Source: Bacillota bacterium (GTDB lineage Bacteria > Bacillota > Clostridia > Caldicoprobacterales > DTU083). From it: a stretch of DNA of 48,812 nucleotides. Shown piece after piece: positions 41,397 through 48,812 of this stretch (positions are counted from its first letter, which is position 1; every line of letters starts with the position of its first letter). A program made the position numbers and the translations under genes. The notes below the pieces were generated by a model. It saw only the letters and a program-made list of their open reading frames with translations, made no database searches and had not been told where the DNA came from. The DNA is taken from contig JAKORJ010000140.1 of assembly GCA_029777885.1 (NCBI GenBank), forward strand, positions 1 through 48,812, written 5' to 3'.

Positions 41397-42815
41397 TTAG
41401 GATACCTCCTTATCGTTCATGCCAAAATACCGTACAGCATTATTGTAGCATATGTCCTCTATCATTGAGCCCAGCAGTTCCTCGTCCTGCGGGACCTCGC
41501 CCTTTTCCGCCCATTCCCCGATCAGGTCGCACAGGATCCTTCTGAAGTACTCATGCCTGGGATATGAGAGGAAGCTGCGCGAGTCAGTGAGCATCCCCAC
41601 GAAATTGCCCAAAAGCCCTAGGTTCCCCAGGGTCTTTAGCTGATTGAGCATGCCGTCCTTGTGGTCGTTGAACCACCAGGCTGCCCCGAGCTGGAGCTTG
41701 CCCGGCATGCCTCCTCCCTGGAAGCAGCCCATGATGGACGCTATTTTTGCATTATCCTGCTCATTCAGGCAGTAAAGGATCGTCCTAGGCAGGCCTCCGG
41801 CCTTATCCATGGCATTCAGGAGCTTGGCCAGGTCATCGGCTGATATGCCGTCCCCTATGGCATCAAATCCTGTATCAGGCCCGACCAGTCCAAACATCCT
41901 TTCATTGCTGTTTCGGATGACCCCCATATGGACCTGCATCACGAAATCCAGGCTGGCGTATATATTGCCCAACGCGACCAGAAGGCGGGTCCTGTAAATA
42001 TCGATATCTGCCTGGGAGAGGCCCCCGCCTGCCAGTGCCTTTTTAAAAGCCTTATCTGCATCTTCTGCAGTACCCTCAGAAAAAGCAAAGCTTCCGAATG
42101 AAATGTCCGAGATCCTGCATCCGACCGACTTGAAGAACTGGGCCCGTATCCTCAAAGCCTCAACCAGCTCATCGAAGGAGGTGATAGTGATACCAGCCGT
42201 CCTAGAAAGCTGGGAGATATAGGCAGCAAAGCCTTTGGCCGCAAGGTTGAAGGCAGCCTCGGGGCGGAATGTGGGCAGCACCTTTACAGGGAAATCCTTA
42301 GCTTTTTTAAGCTCGATATGGCAGTGTAAGTCATCAGCTGGGTCATCAGTGGTGCAAAGAGCCCTGACATTGGACCCTCTGATCAGAGAACGGGCTGAAT
42401 AGTCCTTCTGTGCAAGCTTTTCATTGCATGCCTCCCAGATTTTCCGAGCAGTCCTGGGGGACAACAGCTCATCCACCCCGAAATAGCGCTTGAGCTCAAG
42501 GTGGGTCCAATGGTAAAGGGGATTGCCCAAAGCTCTGGGCAGGGTCTCCGCCCACTTTAAGAACTTGTCATACGGATCCGCATCGCCTGTTATGTATTGC
42601 TCCTCTACCCCGTTGGCCCGCATAAGCCGCCATTTGTAATGGTCGCCTCCAAGCCATATCTCGGTCATATTGCTGAAGCTTTTGTCCTCGAGTATTTCAC
42701 TGGGGCTCAGGTGACAGTGATAATCGAAAATCGGCATGTCCTCCGCATGCTCGTGATACAGCTGCTTTGCCGTATCGGTATTCAGCATGAAATCATCGTG
42801 AATAAAAGCTTTCAC
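41397..42815 (-). CDS. uxaC: Glucuronate isomerase
   Basis: UxaC isomerises D-glucuronate to D-fructuronate, and D-galacturonate to D-tagaturonate, as the first step of hexuronate catabolism. The 472-residue amidohydrolase-fold protein has FDYHCHLSP (H33, H35), LCTTDDPADDLHCH, MQVHMGVIRNSN, and the late segment GMLTDSRSFLSYPRHEYFRR, all diagnostic of the family. It starts with GTG, which overlaps the stop of the LarA-like gene (GTGA), with AGGAGG eight bases upstream, so translation of the two is coupled. Confidence 0.97.
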   Translation of the reverse strand: MKAFIHDDFMLNTDTAKQLYHEHAEDMPIFDYHCHLSPSEILEDKSFSNMTEIWLGGDHYKWRLMRANGVEEQYITGDADPYDKFLKWAETLPRALGNPLYHWTHLELKRYFGVDELLSPRTARKIWEACNEKLAQKDYSARSLIRGSNVRALCTTDDPADDLHCHIELKKAKDFPVKVLPTFRPEAAFNLAAKGFAAYISQLSRTAGITITSFDELVEALRIRAQFFKSVGCRISDISFGSFAFSEGTAEDADKAFKKALAGGGLSQADIDIYRTRLLVALGNIYASLDFVMQVHMGVIRNSNERMFGLVGPDTGFDAIGDGISADDLAKLLNAMDKAGGLPRTILYCLNEQDNAKIASIMGCFQGGGMPGKLQLGAAWWFNDHKDGMLNQLKTLGNLGLLGNFVGMLTDSRSFLSYPRHEYFRRILCDLIGEWAEKGEVPQDEELLGSMIEDICYNNAVRYFGMNDKEVS

Positions 42816-44065
42816 TCCTGTCCCCTCCTCTCAAAAATCCTTTTATCAGCCCATAGCCCGACAGCGGGATTGCTGATGTAAAAAACCTCTTCCCCACTGG
42901 TGAGGGTATTGAATCCATCCTTCAGCCTGTCAGGCCTGTACAGCTCCAGGGCGTCCTCTAGCGCCATGTATTTGAAGCCTACACCCTCGACCTCTTCTTT
43001 TGAAAGATGTCCTGCAGCATATGTGATCCCGAATCTGCCGTCCGAGGATCCATGGATCAGGTGGGCGGCTGCTGAGAGATTGGCCTGCAGATCTTCATTA
43101 GCCTTGTACAGGTCGAGTATTTTTGTCCTACCCCTATAGCCGTATTTTCGGACAAGGTTATCGATCCCATCATCCTCGCCGAATTTCCGGATACCCGGCC
43201 CTATGATGACAAGCTCGCCCCCATCGGCAACAGCCATACGGGTACGGTAAATGGCCTTATTGCCTAGCCAGGTGCTTTTGTATTCCCGCTCGTCCAGGTA
43301 AACGACGACCTTTTTGACCGGCTCGTCAAGGCAGGCAAGGTTCTTCTTCTGGCTTAAAGCTACAGCCTCTTCAAATTGGCTGCGGTCCCGGCCGATGAAA
43401 AGCCCTTCGACATTGACCTTATCTCCCGACAGGGTAGTTACGGTCATAACATAAATAAGTGGAATACTTTTCAGGAAATTCGCTTCTGCATAGTCGAAAA
43501 CCTTCCTGACAGGAGAATAGTCACGGCCCATTATCTTCTCCATGCCATATACAGCTCCGAGAAAATGGGATTTATCGATCATATCCTTGCCACCGCAGCC
43601 TACCAGGATGTTCTTGGTGTAATTGGCCATGCCCACGACCTCATGGGGAACGACCTGGCCGATAGATATGATCAGGTCATAGGAAGGGTCCAGCAATCTC
43701 TTGTTGACCAGCACATCAATGGAATAGTCAAGCAAACCCTCAGAGACTTCCCTGACAAAGCCTGCAGGCACCTCTCCGATTCTTTCCACATCGGCCCTCC
43801 AATTGTGTGCGATAATGGACTCGAAAGGGACTTCAGGGCCGAACAGCTCCAGGCACTCCTCCCGGGTCATCGGGTCATGGGTGCCCAGGGCAGGCATAAT
43901 ATCGACCTGACAAGTGTCCTTGAGCAGCTCATAATACATGCTGGTTATCCTGCCTGCATAGGAATGCAGTCGGGTCAAATCAGGAGGCAGGAGGAGGACT
44001 TTACTTAGCCTTCGCCCCTTGACTGACTCTCGCAAGGAAGCCAGTATCTCAGTATCGGAAAACAT
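42812..44065 (-). CDS. LarA-family nickel-dependent racemase/epimerase homologue
   Basis: LarA enzymes racemise lactate with a nickel-pincer nucleotide bound covalently to a lysine. This 417-residue homologue keeps the counterparts of the known active-site residues: D29-x-T-R32 (PPDLTR), H63 in ALGTHDPM, H141 in VVPHEV, the cofactor lysine K151 in NYTKN, and H167 in DKSHFLG. Other family members act on malate, phenyllactate or gluconate (2-epimerase). In a hexuronate operon, C2 epimerisation of D-mannonate and D-gluconate is the most economical substrate guess. LarB, LarC and LarE, which make the cofactor, are not in the window. GAGGTGA precedes the ATG. Confidence 0.88.
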   Translation of the reverse strand: MFSDTEILASLRESVKGRRLSKVLLLPPDLTRLHSYAGRITSMYYELLKDTCQVDIMPALGTHDPMTREECLELFGPEVPFESIIAHNWRADVERIGEVPAGFVREVSEGLLDYSIDVLVNKRLLDPSYDLIISIGQVVPHEVVGMANYTKNILVGCGGKDMIDKSHFLGAVYGMEKIMGRDYSPVRKVFDYAEANFLKSIPLIYVMTVTTLSGDKVNVEGLFIGRDRSQFEEAVALSQKKNLACLDEPVKKVVVYLDEREYKSTWLGNKAIYRTRMAVADGGELVIIGPGIRKFGEDDGIDNLVRKYGYRGRTKILDLYKANEDLQANLSAAAHLIHGSSDGRFGITYAAGHLSKEEVEGVGFKYMALEDALELYRPDRLKDGFNTLTSGEEVFYISNPAVGLWADKRIFERRGQE

Positions 44066-44106
44066 CTCTTCACCTCATCTCAGATGAAAAGCAGTACGCA
44101 TCCGGC

Positions 44107-44955
44107 CTATACCCCGGAATAGGCTGAGAACCCCCCGTCCACGGGGACCACGATGCCGGTCACGAATCTTGACGCATCGGAGCAGAGCCACAAAAGGGTC
44201 CCTACCAGCTCCTCCGGCTCGCCCAGCCGTCCCAAGGGAGTCATGTTAAGGATCTTTTTCGTTCTTTCCGTTGGTGTACCATCAGCATTGAAAAGGAGAG
44301 ACCGGTTCTGGTTGGTCAGGAAGAAGCCGGGTGCTATGGCATTGACCCGGATACCGGCCTTGGAGAAATGGACAGCCAGCCATTGGGTAAAGTTCGAAAC
44401 AGCCGCTTTTGCCCCGCTGTACGCGGGGATCTTCGTCAACGGGCTGAATGCATTCATGGATGTGATATTGATAATGACACCATTTCTGTCTATCATATCC
44501 CTGGCGAAGGTCTGGGTCGTGATTAGGGTGCCCAGAAAGTTCAGGTTGAAGACGTATTCGATATCTTCAGGCTCCAGATCGAAGAAGGTTACCGAACCCT
44601 TTCCCCCTTCCAGGTCGGCCTTGGTGAGGAATTCCATGGAGGTCGTCCCTTTGGGATGATTACCACCTGCTCCGTTTACCAGGATATTGCAGAGCCCAAG
44701 CTCCTTGTTAACGACCTCCCTTGCCGCTTCCATGCTGTCCTTGTCAAGCACATTGCATCCGATGCCAATTGCCCTGCCGCCCTGCCGAGTTATCTCCCCT
44801 GCTACCTTGTCTGCGTTTTCCTGCTTCCGGGACAATACAGCTACCCATGCGCCGCACTTTGCCAGGGCTTTTGCCATCGTACCGCAAAGGACACCGCCAC
44901 CCCCTGTAACGACAGCCACCTTGTCCTGCAAATCAACGCTAAAGCCTGGATCCAT
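44107..44955 (-). CDS. SDR-family D-mannonate oxidoreductase (fructuronate reductase)
   Basis: This 282-residue short-chain dehydrogenase has the coenzyme motif TGGGGVLCG (residues 17-25), NILVNGAGGN, a catalytic Ser in INITSMNAF, and Tyr/Lys in YSGAK. It resembles the SDR-type fructuronate reductases of Bacillota (YjmF/UxuB-like), recognisable by the insert containing GNHPKGTT and the FFDLEPEDIEYVF segment. It would reduce D-fructuronate to D-mannonate with NAD(P)H. AAGGGGG lies upstream of the ATG, 38 bases after the first gene of the operon. Confidence 0.92.
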   Translation of the reverse strand: MDPGFSVDLQDKVAVVTGGGGVLCGTMAKALAKCGAWVAVLSRKQENADKVAGEITRQGGRAIGIGCNVLDKDSMEAAREVVNKELGLCNILVNGAGGNHPKGTTSMEFLTKADLEGGKGSVTFFDLEPEDIEYVFNLNFLGTLITTQTFARDMIDRNGVIINITSMNAFSPLTKIPAYSGAKAAVSNFTQWLAVHFSKAGIRVNAIAPGFFLTNQNRSLLFNADGTPTERTKKILNMTPLGRLGEPEELVGTLLWLCSDASRFVTGIVVPVDGGFSAYSGV

Positions 44956-44993
44956 TTTCTGATAACCCCCTTATCAACCTATGGGTGTCTGCA

Positions 44994-46445
44994 TCAGCCT
45001 GTGTAGACAGTAGATGCGGTCGTGCCTCCTTCACCGGTCCAGTTGGTATGGTAGAACTCGCCCCGGGGCCTGTCGATCCTCTCGTAGGTATGGGCCCCGA
45101 AATAGTCGCGCTGGGCCTGAAGCAGGTTGGCAGGCAGCCTTTCGGTCCTGTAGCCGTCAAAGTAGCTGAGCGCTGAAGCAAAGGCGGGTACAGGAATGCC
45201 ATTCAGGACAGCCGCGGAAACAGCCCTTCTCCAGCCTGCCTGGGCCTTTTCCACCTTTTCCTTGAAGAAGGGGTCCAAAAGCAGGTTGACAAGCCCATTG
45301 TCCCTGTCAAAGGCCTTTTTGATCTCCTCAAGGAACACTGACCGTATGATGCAGCCACCGCGCCACATCAGTGCTATATCGCCGTACCTGAGGTCCCACC
45401 CGTAGGTCTTAGCCGCTGCCTGTAGGAGGGTGAAGCCCTGTGCATAGGAAACGATCTTCGAAGCATACAGCGCATCCTTTATATCATTGATGAACTGCTG
45501 TCTGTCGCCTGTGAACCTTGGCTCAGGTCCGGTGATGGACCTGGATGCGGTTACCCGCTCATCCTTCATGGCCGACAAAAAGCGGGCATAAACCGCTTCC
45601 CCGATCAGGGTCAGGGGGATACCCTCCTCCAGGGATGCGATCGAGGTCCATTTGCCGGTGCCCTTCTGGCCCGCTGTATCCAGTATCTTTTCCACCAGCG
45701 GGGTGCCGTCAGTATCCTTGTATGCGAGTATGTCCCGTGTGATCTCAATGAGGTAGCTGTTCAACTCTCCTGCGTTCCACTCCTTGAATACCTCATGCAT
45801 TTCATCTGCGGTCATACCCAGGTATTCCTTCATAAGATAATAGGCCTCGCAAATAAGCTGCATATCACCGTATTCGATGCCATTATGGACCATTTTGACG
45901 AAGTGGCCGGCACCGTTGTCCCCGACCCAATCGCAGCAAGGCGTGCCGTCACTGACCTTGGCTGCTATTGCCTGAAATATCGGCTTTACATGGGGCCATG
46001 CAGCAGGGGAGCCACCGGGCATGATGCTCGGGCCCTTTAGCGCACCCTCTTCGCCCCCTGACACGCCTGTGCCGATATATAAAAGACCCTTTTCTTCAAC
46101 ATACCTGGTGCGGCGAATCGTATCCGGGTAGTGTGAATTGCCGCCATCGATTATGATGTCGCCCTTGTCAAGATAGGGTAGCAATAGATCGATAAAATCA
46201 TCCACAGGCTTGCCGGCTTTCACCATCAGCATGACTTTTCTTGGGGATTTAAGCGCTGCGACCAGCTCTTCGATAGAATATGTCCCGATTATGTTCTTGC
46301 CCCTGGCCCGGCCCTCGACAAACCTGGTCACCTTGTCAAGGCTGCGGTTGAACACAGCCACCGTAAAGCCCTTGCTTTCCATATTCAGGGCAAGGTTTTC
46401 ACCCATGACCGCAAGGCCTATAAGACCTATATCAGCTTTGCCCAT
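44994..46445 (-). CDS. gnd: 6-Phosphogluconate dehydrogenase (decarboxylating)
   Basis: The enzyme oxidises and decarboxylates 6-phosphogluconate to ribulose 5-phosphate. The 483-residue protein has the long (GndA/NADP) form: GLAVMG (residues 10-15), FNRSLDK with Arg34 suiting NADP, the catalytic region GHFVKMVHNGIEYGDMQ, GTGKWT, and the C-terminal TNWTGEGGTTASTVYTG tail. It is the promoter-proximal gene of the sugar-acid operon, with AAAGGAGG before the ATG. Its place at the head of a hexuronate operon is unusual, since the standard pathway does not need it. Confidence 0.97.
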   Translation of the reverse strand: MGKADIGLIGLAVMGENLALNMESKGFTVAVFNRSLDKVTRFVEGRARGKNIIGTYSIEELVAALKSPRKVMLMVKAGKPVDDFIDLLLPYLDKGDIIIDGGNSHYPDTIRRTRYVEEKGLLYIGTGVSGGEEGALKGPSIMPGGSPAAWPHVKPIFQAIAAKVSDGTPCCDWVGDNGAGHFVKMVHNGIEYGDMQLICEAYYLMKEYLGMTADEMHEVFKEWNAGELNSYLIEITRDILAYKDTDGTPLVEKILDTAGQKGTGKWTSIASLEEGIPLTLIGEAVYARFLSAMKDERVTASRSITGPEPRFTGDRQQFINDIKDALYASKIVSYAQGFTLLQAAAKTYGWDLRYGDIALMWRGGCIIRSVFLEEIKKAFDRDNGLVNLLLDPFFKEKVEKAQAGWRRAVSAAVLNGIPVPAFASALSYFDGYRTERLPANLLQAQRDYFGAHTYERIDRPRGEFYHTNWTGEGGTTASTVYTG

Positions 46446-46479
46446 TTTGATTTTCCTCCTTTGGCAAACGTGCGATTGT

Positions 46480-46507
46480 TTGACATGTCCTGTATTTATA
46501 TTATATT
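46480..46507 (+). promoter_or_regulatory. Promoter of the divergent AraC regulator
   Basis: A perfect TTGACA (46480-46485), a 16-base spacer and TATATT (46502-46507) lie about 80 bases before the regulator start. The opposite strand is also AT-rich and should hold the operon promoter, but no single best pair of boxes stands out. Confidence 0.6.
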
Positions 46508-46517
46508 ATTAATATCT

Positions 46518-46560
46518 GCAATATACTTTGCTTATATTGTGTGTTATATTGCAAATATTG
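46518..46560. repeat. Repeated TATATTG elements, candidate AraC operator
   Basis: TTATATTG occurs twice with a 12-base period (46532-46539 and 46544-46551). GCAATATA (46518-46525) and TATATTGC (46545-46552) form an inverted repeat over the same region, and AAATATTG follows at 46553-46560. AraC-type regulators often bind direct repeats beside divergent promoters. Confidence 0.5.
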
Positions 46561-46586
46561 CTTACATTAACAGGGAGGTGGTAGCT

Positions 46587-47456
46587 TTGAGCACCCAGCA
46601 GTTCACCGCCCGGCAATATATGGTGAGCCCCGATTTTGAGTTCTTCCATTACAAGGATGACAACAACCTTGAGGTGGAGTACCACTACCATGACTTCTAT
46701 GAAATCTATTTTTTTATATCCGGCAGGGTAGCATACATAGTGGAGGGCAAGTTCTATTCCCTGAAACCCGGAGATATTTTACTTATAAACAACAAGGAGC
46801 TCCATAAACCAATTATCGATGAAGGGACCTATGAAAGGTTCGTCATCTGGATAAACCCCGACTTCATCAGAAGTGCCTGCACAAGTGAGACCGACCTTTT
46901 TAAATGCTTCGAGTCGACCTCAAAAAAGAGGTATAACCTGCTCCGGCCGGACGCTAAAACGCTCAACATCATAAAAGCTACGATAAACAAGCTCAATGTT
47001 GCCTATACCGGCAAGGGATACGGAAGTGATGTATTGACCAGGCTCTATGTCCTGGAGCTGCTCATCCTCCTGAACAGGGTATACCTGGAGAGCGATGTTG
47101 CAGCGATGAAGGGAGATATCGTTTATAACTCCAGGATCGATGAAATCATCTGCTATGTAAATGCCAACCTGGACAAGGACCTTTCACTGGATGCCCTCTC
47201 CGCCAGGTATTACATCAGCAAATACCACCTTTTGAGGGAATTCAAAAGGCATACGGGCTATACTCTTTATGGCTACATCCGCCAGAAGCGGCTCATTGCG
47301 GCAAAAGCGCTCCTTAAGGATGGCATGAGTATAACCGACGTATGCCAGGCATGTGGGTTTAATGACTATTCGAACTTCATCCGGGCATTCAGCAAGACCT
47401 TCAATATATCCCCCAAGAAATACTCACAGCAGTATTCTAATGAGATTAAAGCATAA
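46587..47456 (+). CDS. AraC-family transcriptional regulator with cupin sensor domain
   Basis: This 289-residue regulator has an N-terminal cupin-like ligand-binding domain (EVEYHYHDFYEIYFFISGRVAYIVEGKFYSLKPGDILLINNKELHKP). Its C-terminal AraC DNA-binding domain has two helix-turn-helix motifs (DLSLDALSARYYISKYHLLREFKRHTG and ITDVCQACGFNDYSNFIRAFSKTFNISPKKY). The start is taken as TTG at 46587-46589, with GGGAGG eight bases upstream; the longer frame would begin in the promoter region. It is divergent from the sugar-acid operon and very likely its regulator, with a sugar acid as ligand. Confidence 0.9.
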   Translation: MSTQQFTARQYMVSPDFEFFHYKDDNNLEVEYHYHDFYEIYFFISGRVAYIVEGKFYSLKPGDILLINNKELHKPIIDEGTYERFVIWINPDFIRSACTSETDLFKCFESTSKKRYNLLRPDAKTLNIIKATINKLNVAYTGKGYGSDVLTRLYVLELLILLNRVYLESDVAAMKGDIVYNSRIDEIICYVNANLDKDLSLDALSARYYISKYHLLREFKRHTGYTLYGYIRQKRLIAAKALLKDGMSITDVCQACGFNDYSNFIRAFSKTFNISPKKYSQQYSNEIKA

Positions 47457-47466
47457 GCACTAATAC

Positions 47467-47931
47467 TTAGTAAATCAGCATGATAAATAATATAATCATG
47501 AACAAAAGTACTAAAAAATACGACAGGCAGCCTAGTTTCAATTTGTCCACCATCCTATAAATATAGATAAGATCCTGCATGTTGTTTTTGAACGTTAGAT
47601 TCCTGTTGACATTGCATAATGGGGAGATTATGTGTATCTCTCCCCTAGTTTTGGGCACTGTTGTCCCTTTCCGCGAAAGCTCTTCTGCCAGATAGGCTCC
47701 TATCACTTCCGTCTTCTCCATGCACACTATTGTATCTACATTATTGTGTGCAAGATAGGGTACAGCCAGCTCTCTTGCTACTTCCCTGGCAACTACCGAG
47801 CTGGTCTTCAGGTTATCCAGATCAAGATAATGATTCATGTGCAGGCGGCTGGTAGTGAAATGGCCTGGAATCACTTGCAGGCTTATCGCAGGATTCCTGG
47901 CTAAGGAAATAGTGAAAGCCTTCTTTTTCAT
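47467..47931 (-). pseudogene. Truncated phosphoribosyltransferase-like gene
   Basis: The first ~110 residues resemble the N-terminal half of a clostridial phosphoribosyltransferase-fold protein (KKKAFTISLARNPAISL, VAREVARELAVPYLAHNNVDTIVCMEKTEVIGAYLAEELSRKG). The second half, including the PRPP-binding loop, is missing. Instead, after NNMQDLIY the frame runs into about 40 unrelated residues ending in a very hydrophobic stretch (YFLVLLFMIILFIMLIY). The simplest reading is a deletion that removed the catalytic half. A new tail-anchored small protein is a remote alternative. The start ATG (MKKKAF) has no strong ribosome binding site. Confidence 0.6.
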
Positions 47932-48131
47932 TTTCTACACCCCCATACAGAATGAATCTGAACAGCTTCCCCATACCTTTAAGCCTTGCAATGATAAGTA
48001 CCGGTTTGTGATATGTATAATGGCATGTATATTTCTGTAATATATACTTTAATTATACTATAAATACTGCATAAATTAAAATGCATTTATAATGTCAAGG
48101 TATTTATCTTGAATTTTTCCACGAAAGGGAC

Positions 48132-48176
48132 ATTCTGCCTCCACGAAGCGCGACATGAATCCGAAACTGGCAGAAT
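48132..48176. repeat. Inverted repeat in the 47932-48196 intergenic stretch
   Basis: ATTCTGCC (48132-48139) and GGCAGAAT (48169-48176) form an 8-bp stem with a 29-base loop, 21 bases past the stop of atpC. There is no T-run, so it is only a possible terminator. The rest of 47932-48131 is noncoding and AT-rich, with TATAAT on the minus strand at 48057-48052 and TTGACA at 48098-48093 as possible promoter pieces. Confidence 0.35.
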
Positions 48177-48196
48177 TTCTAATATGATTGATGGAC

Positions 48197-48661
48197 TTAT
48201 TCCTCTCCTGAGTACTCATCCTCCTCAAGATGAAGGCTGACCTCGATACGAACCAGGGACCTGCGCAATAGGACTTGCAGGCTCTGGATCCTGATCTCTT
48301 CTGACTCTTCCCGCATCGCGGCTTCAGCTTCCTGGCGATCCCTCTCTGCGCGCTCGCGGTCGATCTCTTCCGGGCGCTGGGCTATGGTGCTGAAGATCTT
48401 CACCGATTTATTAGCTATCTTGGCTATGCCGCCAAATACGGCGAGCTTCTTTTCAATTCCGTTGTTAAAAATACGCAGGATCCCGTCTCCCAGCACGGCT
48501 GATACCGGCGCATGGCCAGGCAGCACGCCCAGGTCCCCGTCGATGCACCGCATGATAACCATATCGGCCTTTTCCACGAACTTGACCCCGCGGGGCGTGA
48601 TTATGGTCAGATCGATTTTTTTGTCATTTATAACGTCAGGTTGCTGCATAGCCATTTTCAT
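48197..48661 (-). CDS. atpC: F1Fo ATP synthase epsilon subunit
   Basis: The epsilon subunit links the rotor to the catalytic head and inhibits ATP hydrolysis. The N-terminal beta-barrel is clear (IDLTIITPRGVKFVEKADMVIMRCIDGDLGVLPGHAPVSAVL, with the signature GDLGVLPGHAP), followed by the helical hairpin (EIDRERAERDRQEAEAAM). At 154 residues it is slightly long, with extra residues at both ends. Its ATG overlaps the stop of the beta subunit gene (TAATG), the usual coupling at the end of the atp operon. An ATG two codons later is also possible. Confidence 0.95.
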   Translation of the reverse strand: MKMAMQQPDVINDKKIDLTIITPRGVKFVEKADMVIMRCIDGDLGVLPGHAPVSAVLGDGILRIFNNGIEKKLAVFGGIAKIANKSVKIFSTIAQRPEEIDRERAERDRQEAEAAMREESEEIRIQSLQVLLRRSLVRIEVSLHLEEDEYSGEE

Positions 48662-48812
48662 TACCTGCCTTGCGCTTTCCTGTACCGTTCCACGACTTCA
48701 TCTATAGTCCCCACATTGAGGAAATAGCCTTCCGGTATATCGTCATGGACTCCCTCGATTATCTCCCTGAAGCCCCGGACTGTCTCGTCAATGGTTACAT
48801 ACATGCCGGGTA
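48661..48812 (-). CDS. atpD: F1Fo ATP synthase beta subunit, C-terminal part (runs off window)
   Basis: The last 50 codons of a gene entering from the right edge encode the beta subunit C-terminus: PGMYVTIDETVRGFREIIEG, DDIPEGYFLNVGTIDEVV and a basic end before TAA at 48663-48661. The pattern corresponds to the conserved GKYVxLxETIxGFxxIL...DxxPExAFxMVG element. The catalytic part lies outside the window. The gene order beta-epsilon is standard. Confidence 0.93.
   Translation of the reverse strand, partial: PGMYVTIDETVRGFREIIEGVHDDIPEGYFLNVGTIDEVVERYRKAQGR

Noticed and set aside
43376-44008. Open frame of 210 codons on the plus strand
   Set aside because: It is a shadow of the LarA-like gene, whose active-site residues are clear on the other strand.
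1-48812. CRISPR array, tRNA/rRNA genes, transposase or phage genes
   Set aside because: No regularly spaced repeats, cloverleaf-like segments, DDE transposase or integrase motifs were found in the intergenic stretches or reading frames.

Overview
The window looks like an ordinary chromosomal stretch of an anaerobic, saccharolytic member of the Bacillota, most likely class Clostridia. This rests on strong AGGAGG-type ribosome binding sites with frequent GTG/TTG starts, sigma-A promoters, a flavodiiron protein, YtcP/LplB-type sugar ABC permeases with a YesM/YesN-like two-component system, a GTP-type PEP carboxykinase and an F1 ATP synthase epsilon gene. No tRNA, rRNA, CRISPR array, insertion sequence or phage gene was seen. 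The species cannot be named from the sequence alone.

Layout. 1-9.2 kb: start of a PHP-domain gene, an autoregulated-looking MerR/TipAS regulator, a TMEM165/GDT1-type cation transporter with an added six-cysteine tail, an aminotransferase, an RluA-type pseudouridine synthase, OsmC, a beta-hydroxyacid dehydrogenase, a flavodiiron protein, a small membrane protein and a gamma-glutamyltransferase without a signal peptide. 9.2-16.3 kb: a decayed metallophosphoesterase, a nucleoside hydrolase, two tandem ATP-grasp ligases behind a consensus promoter, a divergent Ntn-type C69/secernin-like hydrolase and a NitT/TauT-type ABC transporter. 16.6-22.8 kb: pckG, uppP with an orphan gene fragment behind it, and a DUF4358/MBOAT/DHHW surface O-acylation operon. 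23-26.8 kb: a zinc phospholipase C-like protein, a frameshifted SGNH hydrolase and a glycerate kinase. 26.8-38.8 kb: a carbohydrate-uptake locus (lipoprotein, two permeases, AraC-type response regulator, histidine kinase, GH50-like glycosidase and a large unassigned enzyme). 38.9-40.1 kb: a small Xre regulator and lipoate ligase. 40.3-47.5 kb: a sugar-acid operon with a divergent AraC regulator. 47.5-48.8 kb: a truncated phosphoribosyltransferase-like gene and the end of the ATP synthase operon.

The most interesting system is the sugar-acid operon read leftward from about 46.4 kb: 6-phosphogluconate dehydrogenase, an SDR of the fructuronate reductase type, a LarA-family nickel epimerase homologue, UxaC and a PfkB sugar-acid kinase. 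No mannonate dehydratase or KDPG aldolase gene lies in the window. D-mannonate and D-gluconate are C2 epimers, and some LarA homologues are gluconate 2-epimerases. The five genes therefore spell out a possible route glucuronate -> fructuronate -> mannonate -> gluconate -> 6-phosphogluconate -> ribulose 5-phosphate, bypassing the usual KDG branch. This is inference from gene content.

Other points of note are the ATP-grasp pair facing an Ntn hydrolase, the unassigned 778-residue enzyme opposite a GH50-like glycosidase, a six-cysteine extension on a manganese/calcium-type transporter, a one-base frameshift splitting an SGNH hydrolase, and three decayed gene fragments hidden in apparent intergenic DNA.
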